A model generated the notes under the pieces. That model saw only the letters and a list, made by a program, of their open reading frames with translations, made no database searches and was not told the DNA's origin. The translations under genes were made by a program, and so were the position numbers. From an uncultured Prevotellaceae bacterium (GTDB lineage Bacteria > Bacteroidota > Bacteroidia > Bacteroidales > Bacteroidaceae), in NCBI GenBank assembly GCA_946406435.1, contig CAMJKP010000012.1, positions 1 to 64,000 of the forward strand: 64,000 nucleotides of DNA, read 5' to 3'. This document shows, piece after piece, positions 59,801 through 64,000 of the stretch (its first letter is position 1; every line of letters starts with the position of its first letter).

Positions 59801-60692
59801 ATGACGTATGCGCACCACCTTTGTCAACTGCAGTTGCATAAATAGTGGCAGTTCCCACGCTAATAGCCGTCACATTTCCATCCTTATCCACGGTTGCAAC
59901 ATTTGTATTGCTTGATGACCATGTAACACTTGGATATGTAACATCCTCTGGTGCAAGGGTATAAGAAATATGTGCTGTCTCCAAAGGAATCAACTTTATC
60001 TCAGATGGACTAAGTGTGATTTCTTTCACCTTGATAGGCTCACCCCAATATTCCAGTTTCCAATCGTCGATACAGGTCCAGTCATTATTAACTTTCTCCG
60101 ACTTGCGAATACCTATCTTCAGCTTGCCGTCCTCGCCTACTTCAAATGACAAGGTGTTATTGTAATAGCCGGCATTAAACCAATAATAGGCAGCCTCCAT
60201 ATTGTCAGGTATATAGAACTGGTATGAGGTTCCTCCCCACCAATTTTCCGTTTTGTTTCCTACACCAGCTGTACTACCGCCAAGTCCATATTTCTGGATA
60301 CCAGCACTTGCAGGAACGATGGCAACACTATAGTCATCTATGGATGATGTGGCATAGAGCTTTGCATATTGATTAGCGGAATAATTTCCACTTTTATAAA
60401 GTGCATAGTCTTCAGATGCAGTACCCATACGGTAGAAACCCTTGAGGCGCACACGATACTTACCAGCCTTTAAGCCTGTAATTGCCTGATAGGTATCATA
60501 AGTCTTGTTGAAATGCTCTGCATTCTCCACCGGATTATAACCGCTAAGTGGAGTACCTTCCCAAAAAGAATAATTGTTGTTTGCATAAGTAGGATTCTTG
60601 ACATATTTTTCTGTTACGTCAAGCCATTCTTGTTGTGCATTAGCAGCAAAAGCCTCCAGCACAACCATTGCAGTCAGTAGAATTCGCTTCAT
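56847..60692 (-). CDS. Large secreted CotH-domain protein with Lamin-tail and Ig-like modules
   Basis: A 1281-aa secreted protein (signal peptide 1-19). Approximate order: a beta-sandwich CBM-like domain (20-215); bacterial Ig-like group 2 (218-305); first Lamin-tail domain (310-455); chitobiase C-terminal-like (478-560); CotH kinase-fold domain (565-960), including FRFVLFDVDFAQNR and DWPHNNVKAYRD; a SLH-poor InlB-like B-repeat (1000-1080); second Lamin-tail domain (1085-1235); and a C-terminal RGIYIEVSGAGKRKIMK tail like those of surface proteins. CotH domains in spores are kinases of coat proteins; in Bacteroidetes the substrate is unknown. Promoter at 60865-60895. Confidence 0.88.
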   Translation of the reverse strand: MKRILLTAMVVLEAFAANAQQEWLDVTEKYVKNPTYANNNYSFWEGTPLSGYNPVENAEHFNKTYDTYQAITGLKAGKYRVRLKGFYRMGTASEDYALYKSGNYSANQYAKLYATSSIDDYSVAIVPASAGIQKYGLGGSTAGVGNKTENWWGGTSYQFYIPDNMEAAYYWFNAGYYNNTLSFEVGEDGKLKIGIRKSEKVNNDWTCIDDWKLEYWGEPIKVKEITLSPSEIKLIPLETAHISYTLAPEDVTYPSVTWSSSNTNVATVDKDGNVTAISVGTATIYATAVDKGGAHTSCTVTVEAPAKASSENIKINEIMAANVDVYRDPSTNFGSWVELYNPTDKGIALGGLYVTDDANNLKKHRLVDNYGPLSAHSFAVLNFDHFEVFTKESYRQIDDKLDCDGGTIIISDGENILAEATYPEAISRVSYALTKDGGSEWGTTDAPTPGASNSTSVFNTKQLKKPEVDTPTKLFTGSLNVTVTIPEGATLRYTTDGTTPTLTNGKTSTNGKFYVSNSGCCRFRLFQDGMLASPVVTRTYIKNNNNEPFPIISIVTDLDNLFGAEVGMFEYSSYGRPGNGQDDKYNGNMDWDRPVNFEYITTDNECVISQECDLSACGGWSRAWSPHSFKLKAGKAYDLNNTFAYQFFGTEKDNPAVENGKSYLKHKTLQIRNGGNDNSCRIKDAAMQQIVASSGLYLEHQAWQPVHVYINGMSYAVLNMREPNNKHHAYANYGIDSDLMDQFEICADSGYVQKAGTKDSFNKWYELAKTASSEDSYNEICKLVDIDEYINYMATEFYLGSDDWPHNNVKAYRDQNDGKFRFVLFDVDFAQNRNKPFDDFFKEQNFNFNELKGFDYSKNKNINGTRLYKEIEVVTIFKNMLSNETFRKKFIDAYCVIAGSVFEPERAKRIINDMADYLSTGGYVDPTWSVNELINGLSSRQSNMITQLKNCSYMNLGSKVAQSVTLASNIEGASILVNGMEVPTGKFSGKLFAPITLKAAAPAGYRFVGWKSSDGKSVSGKIEYEMPATGTINLTAVWEKAENDKLPDFADAPIKINELSAGNDMLVNELFKKDDWVELYNTTDYDLNVNGLYISDNENKPEKYQIAAPTDEAAIIPAHGHLIVWCSKRDAKSQIHANFKLENKGEALVLISSSDEFVANNAAYFDANPQMKEFADTMHYSPMAYDQTVGRFPDGGNNYYLFRHPTIAYANSIQPSDVFVGMDVISGEIETGIIEVAANNQRTTTTAYYTLNGVFVGKSLNSLPRGIYIEVSGAGKRKIMK

Positions 60693-60864
60693 GTTTATGA
60701 AATTAGTTATTTTAATTTTTTATCTTCTTTTTACGCAAATTCACCCCAATCCTGCCTTTCTGAAGGTAGGGTTATTGGGGCGGCAAATTAAAAATTCGCA
60801 CTAAATCAAAAGCACGTATCAGCTCCCCCAAAGGACTTGCACACGTTCTTTGATTTGATGAGTG

Positions 60865-60895
60865 CAAATATAGACAAAAAAAATGACATCACCAA
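60865..60895 (-). promoter_or_regulatory. Promoter of the CotH gene
   Basis: Minus strand: TTTG (60895-60892), 19 bp, TATATTTG (60872-60865). Leader about 165 nt. Confidence 0.78.
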
Positions 60896-60922
60896 AGAAT
60901 TCACCTCTTTTTATAACATTTC

Positions 60923-60954
60923 CTTGGTGTTGTATGGATTTTTGTTTACTTTTG
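60923..60954 (+). promoter_or_regulatory. Promoter of the 186-aa gene
   Basis: CTTG (60923-60926), 20 bp, TACTTTTG (60947-60954). It is back to back with the CotH promoter, 27 bp apart. Confidence 0.75.
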
Positions 60955-60971
60955 CCCTCAAAAAGAGAGAT

Positions 60972-61532
60972 ATGAAAAAGTTGCTTGTCATTATAATCGT
61001 TTTGGCTAAATGCCAATTTATATTTTCACAAGAAGAATACTTGTCGGCATTTTTTGCAGATGCCGAAACAAAGGGCATTCCCGTTTATTCCAATGATACA
61101 GATAATGACATTATTACTAATATCAAGGAATTCTCCTCAAAAGAAAATTGGCATTGTATAGATATATTGGAAAAATCAGACAAAAGGTATAAAGTATGTA
61201 TAGTTTCGTGCTTTGATGAAGATGAAGCACCCATAAACGGATGGATTGATAAAGAGCAATGTGGTGTATGGCTTCATGGCAGATTTATCAACCCAAACCT
61301 TAGTATAGTCAATTTATACCTTATGCCAGATCAACCATATCCATTCCTGAAAATCACAGACCAGTATGCAGACGATTTTAGGAAATATACAAATGGCAAA
61401 GCAGTTCCAATACTTGATTATAAATTTTATAATGGAAGATACTGGATAAAAACAGTAATAACCAAAGATAAAAAGGAAATTGTTGGATGGACGATTGACT
61501 ACTGTCCAAATATATTTCATTCTTGCAATTAA
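60972..61532 (+). CDS. Small secreted protein of unknown function
   Basis: A 186-aa protein with a signal peptide (MKKLLVIIIVLAKCQFIFS). The mature part is rich in Tyr, Asp and Ile with an SH3-like beta look (PVYSNDTDNDIITNI, then YKVCIVSCF and WIDKEQCGVWLHG). This pattern suggests a bacterial SH3-type domain, only tentatively. It is transcribed away from the CotH gene from a shared promoter region. An earlier in-frame ATG would place the promoter inside the gene, so the ATG at 60972 is chosen. Confidence 0.75.
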   Translation: MKKLLVIIIVLAKCQFIFSQEEYLSAFFADAETKGIPVYSNDTDNDIITNIKEFSSKENWHCIDILEKSDKRYKVCIVSCFDEDEAPINGWIDKEQCGVWLHGRFINPNLSIVNLYLMPDQPYPFLKITDQYADDFRKYTNGKAVPILDYKFYNGRYWIKTVITKDKKEIVGWTIDYCPNIFHSCN

Positions 61533-61604
61533 ACATAATTTTAATTCCAGATTGATAAAACTCACTATATTTTAGGGGAGTGATGTGTCTATACTTTAGG
61601 TTCG

Positions 61605-61725
61605 TTCTTCCTCCCTTCTTCCTTCGCTCTTCCTCCGTACCAAAGTCGGTGCAAACTCGGTGCAAAGTCGGTGAGGAAGCGGAGGATCATCGAGTTTGGT
61701 ACGGAGGAAGAGCGAAGGTAAAGCG
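61605..61725. repeat. 11-bp phased CG array, copy 5 (strongest)
   Basis: Eleven 11-nt units. CG occurs at 61625 and every 11 bp to 61724, ten in a row, and none out of phase. Units include TTCTTCCTTCG, CTCTTCCTCCG, TACCAAAGTCG, GTGCAAACTCG, GTGAGGAAGCG, GAGGAAGAGCG. A perfect 24-bp inverted repeat (61621-61644 and 61697-61720) links the two halves. Confidence 0.93.
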
Positions 61726-61876
61726 ATGGCACAACATTATCAAATATTCAATCCAAGACCTTCACTTATCAGCTCTAATCACGTGAGTTCGAGCTTTATT
61801 ATTAAACAAATCCTCAAATTTAGCATTATTCTTAGTTAATGTATTCATTTTATGCCGTTTTCTGAGAAAAAATGAA

Positions 61877-61884
61877 TAATTTTG
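61877..61884 (+). promoter_or_regulatory. -7 box of the TPR-AraC gene
   Basis: TAATTTTG; the -33 element is not clear. Confidence 0.5.
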
Positions 61885-61922
61885 TAGGCATTTTGTTTTA
61901 TAAGGTAAAAGTATAGATTGAT

Positions 61923-63452
61923 ATGAAGGTAATGTTTCTTTCACTTTTATTATCGGTGCCTACAGCGCAGAGCGATAAGGTTATGCAACTCTACGAGGCA
62001 AGCACTCGGTATTACGAAAGCCAGAAATATGATAGTGCCGTAATCGTGGGCGAACAGGCGTTGCCCCTTCTGCAACAGAAAGGACTGAAGGCCGAAGAGG
62101 CCGAGCAGCTGAGCATCCTTTCAGTTTGTTGCATGAGACAGTCCGACTACGACAAGGCTCTGCAATATGCCAAGGCGTGCAACGAACTCGAGCGCAAAAA
62201 CGGTAATGCCGAGCGTATCAGTTCTTCGCTTAACACCATCGGCAGCATCTATGTGGCAGCAAAGCAGCCAAAGGAAGGATTGAAATATCTGCAACAGGCT
62301 TTGCAATATGCCGAAAAGACAGGCATAAACTCCCGTATTGCCCTCACTTGCGGTTCTCTTTCAGAAACCGAGTTTGCGCTCAATCACAACAAAGAGGCTA
62401 TGAGCTATATTGATAGGGCTATTGAATTGGAGCGCAAGGATGGTCGTGAGGCAAAGCTCCGCATTCGTCTGGCTCAGAAAGCCACTATTCTTGCAGGTAT
62501 CGGCAAGAGAAAGGAGGCTGTGGAAACATTCGACAGTATCATTCCATACTTCCGCAGAACGGGCAATTACCAATCGTTGGCTATCTCGCTAAATAAGGCA
62601 GGACAGACCCTTCTCGACATGAGTAATGCCCAAGGCATAAGCACCAAGGAGAAAGAGAATCAGGAACGACGTGCCACCGAATATTTCCGTGAGTCTGCCA
62701 AGCTATGCCGAAACATGGACAACCCTTATAACGAGATGCAAGCGCGTCGCGGACTCTATCAGGCACTATGGACGCTCAATCCCGATAGTGCACGAATAGA
62801 ACTGGAAGCTTTCAATCTGCTTAAAGACTCCCTCTATAATAACGCTTCGGCTGAGACTTTGGCAAAATATAATGCAGAGTTCGGTGTTGACGAGTTACAG
62901 GAAGAGAACACGTCTGTGCGTCGCTCACGCATCTATATCGTTATTGTAGGTGCTATTCTGCTCTTGGTGGCTATCATTCTTGTGATACGCCAACGCAAGT
63001 TGACAGCCCTACAACGCAAGCGTCTGAGCGAGGTCAGCATGACTCTCGACGAGTTGCGACAGCGCTATGAGAATTTGACGGCTACTGACGAGAACGGACA
63101 TCCTTATGACGTACTATCAGAACAGGATAAGGAATTCCTGACAAAGACGATGAGCACTATCACCGAGCAGTTAGAAGATAACCGCGTGAACGTTGACGAA
63201 CTGGCTTCTGCTCTTGCCATGAGTACTTCACAATTCCGTCGCCGACTAAACGCTCTGACAGGCGAGACTCCACAGAGCTACATCACGAACATTCGTATGC
63301 AGAAAGCCCGTCATCTGCTCGACACACATCCAAACCTTACTGTTTTAGAGGTAGCCCTACAATGTGGCTACGACGATCAGTCAAGTTTCACCCGAGCATT
63401 CAAGCGTTTCTTCGGAATTACTCCAAGCGAATATCAGCAAAGGAGTAACTAA
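61923..63452 (+). CDS. TPR-transmembrane-AraC transcriptional regulator
   Basis: A 509-aa membrane-spanning regulator. It has a weak N-terminal signal, about six TPR helices pairs (25-300; e.g. DYDKALQYAKACNELERK), one transmembrane helix (about 335-355, YIVIVGAILLLVAIILV), a coiled-coil linker and a C-terminal AraC domain (about 410-505) with two helix-turn-helix motifs (VDELASALAMSTSQFRRRL and VLEVALQCGYDDQSSFTRAFKRFFG). Bacteroidetes proteins of this plan sense a periplasmic signal and regulate nearby genes directly. No histidine kinase partner is encoded. Its target could be the adjacent transcription units. Confidence 0.9.
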   Translation: MKVMFLSLLLSVPTAQSDKVMQLYEASTRYYESQKYDSAVIVGEQALPLLQQKGLKAEEAEQLSILSVCCMRQSDYDKALQYAKACNELERKNGNAERISSSLNTIGSIYVAAKQPKEGLKYLQQALQYAEKTGINSRIALTCGSLSETEFALNHNKEAMSYIDRAIELERKDGREAKLRIRLAQKATILAGIGKRKEAVETFDSIIPYFRRTGNYQSLAISLNKAGQTLLDMSNAQGISTKEKENQERRATEYFRESAKLCRNMDNPYNEMQARRGLYQALWTLNPDSARIELEAFNLLKDSLYNNASAETLAKYNAEFGVDELQEENTSVRRSRIYIVIVGAILLLVAIILVIRQRKLTALQRKRLSEVSMTLDELRQRYENLTATDENGHPYDVLSEQDKEFLTKTMSTITEQLEDNRVNVDELASALAMSTSQFRRRLNALTGETPQSYITNIRMQKARHLLDTHPNLTVLEVALQCGYDDQSSFTRAFKRFFGITPSEYQQRSN

Positions 63453-63650
63453 TAGCGCCCCGAAGGGACAAAAGCAACTAGCCCATGGCATCGCCATGGA
63501 GAAATCAGATGGATAACTAACGCCCTGTAGGGGCAAAAGCTCTAATATATTAATGCTTTTGCCCCTACAGGGCGAACTCATCAACTGCAATATACCTAGG
63601 GCGATGCCCTAAGCTAAGTGTTTGGGGGCTTTCAGCCCGCCTGACACGTA
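63453..63650. repeat. Hairpin-rich repeat region after the AraC gene
   Basis: Several short hairpins: GCGCCCCGAAGGGAC, CCATGGCATCGCCATGG (63482-63498), a 17-bp pair around GCCCTGTAGGGGCAAAAGC (63522-63570) and GGGGGCTTTCAGCCC. They look like dispersed intergenic elements. No gene to the window end. Confidence 0.75.
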
Positions 63651-63842
63651 ATTGCGGATAAACATTTTATTTTTTTATTATCTGAGTCAAATTTTCTGGT
63701 CATCGTCGGGAATTTTTGTTCTCAAACCTAGCAACGAAGTTGCGTTTATAGGACATTTTGAATTCATCGAATTCTAGTTAATTTATCACCATGTAACATA
63801 AAACTTTCGATTTTATACCATTTCCTTGAAAAAATAGCCTCA

Positions 63843-63897
63843 AAAGGCGTTGTGGAAGATTCTGCACAAGTTTTGACAGATTCTGCACAACGCCTTT
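63843..63897. promoter_or_regulatory. Direct and inverted operator-like repeats
   Basis: AGATTCTGCACAA occurs twice (63857 and 63878, 21 bp apart). An outer dyad AAAGGCGTTGTG / CACAACGCCTTT (63843-63854 and 63886-63897) encloses both. It lies just upstream of the promoter at 63912. Confidence 0.65.
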
Positions 63898-63911
63898 AGT
63901 GTTTTGTATTG

Positions 63912-63919
63912 TACCTTTG
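63912..63919 (+). promoter_or_regulatory. -7 box of a gene beyond the window
   Basis: TACCTTTG; the predicted transcript begins in the last 75 bases of the window. Confidence 0.6.
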
Positions 63920-63962
63920 CACTCGGAAATCAGAGACGTCCACCGGCTTGCAGCCGACGTTG

Positions 63963-64000
63963 ACTATTTCTCTCGTGCGAGGATGCTTCACACGTTGCAC
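63963..64000 (+). promoter_or_regulatory. Shared transcribed leader motif, copy 2
   Basis: Matches 47170-47207 at 34 of 38 positions and contains CGTGCGAGGATGCTTCACACG, which keeps a hairpin despite changes in the arms. Confidence 0.7.

Overview
The window reads as chromosome from a saccharolytic, Prevotella-like member of the Bacteroidales. Evidence: promoters of the Bacteroidetes type (TTTG, about 20 bp, TAnnTTTG) in front of many genes; secreted glycoside hydrolases with lipoprotein or Sec signals; GH97, BspA-type LRR, DUF4153 and TPR-AraC proteins; T9SS-like or sorting-like C-termini; and a GH10 xylanase split by carbohydrate-binding modules, a layout known from Prevotella. No rRNA, CRISPR array or complete insertion sequence was seen.

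Layout. 0.2-7.5 kb: minus-strand fucose/galactose operon (GH97, L-rhamnose-mutarotase-like protein, GH29 fucosidase, GH2 beta-galactosidase). 7.7-9.3 kb: Fic protein and a small secreted protein. 9.6-17.5 kb: accessory island with a Gly-tailed protein, a HEAT-like lipoprotein, a small membrane protein, an HTH / VirE_N primase / VapE helicase operon with an iteron-like upstream region, and a promoter followed by about 480 nt of structured leader. 17.7-21.5 kb: envelope proteins and a RAYT-type Y1 transposase. 21.5-28.5 kb: minus-strand operon GH105, GH2, metallophosphoesterase, DUF2264, suited to pectic rhamnogalacturonan with galactose side chains; no SusC/SusD pair is present. 28.7-46.8 kb: core functions (GlyRS, FKBP isomerase, PnuC, ParC, tRNA-Leu, carboxynorspermidine synthase, RecA, C1 peptidase, PurU) mixed with envelope proteins and a large LRR protein. 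47-64 kb: GH10 xylanase, TlpA-like lipoprotein, GH3, MenF and a hotdog thioesterase, a 1281-aa CotH-domain surface protein, a small secreted protein and a TPR-AraC regulator.

The most unusual property is between the genes. Many gaps hold short-period repeat arrays whose unit length is fixed within a locus at 7, 8, 9 or 11 nt, with unit content drifting but phase kept. Many are built as two half-arrays in opposite orientation around a centre. The 11-nt class (five loci) keeps a CG dinucleotide exactly every 11 bp for up to ten turns while the rest of the unit varies. Heptamer arrays also run in frame inside the isochorismate synthase gene. Other gaps are filled by MITE-like elements with long inverted arms, some abutting start codons exactly, and by REPIN-like elements whose terminal hairpins covary; a RAYT transposase, the class that mobilises REP elements, is encoded in the same window. 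I do not recognise the 11-bp class as a described element.
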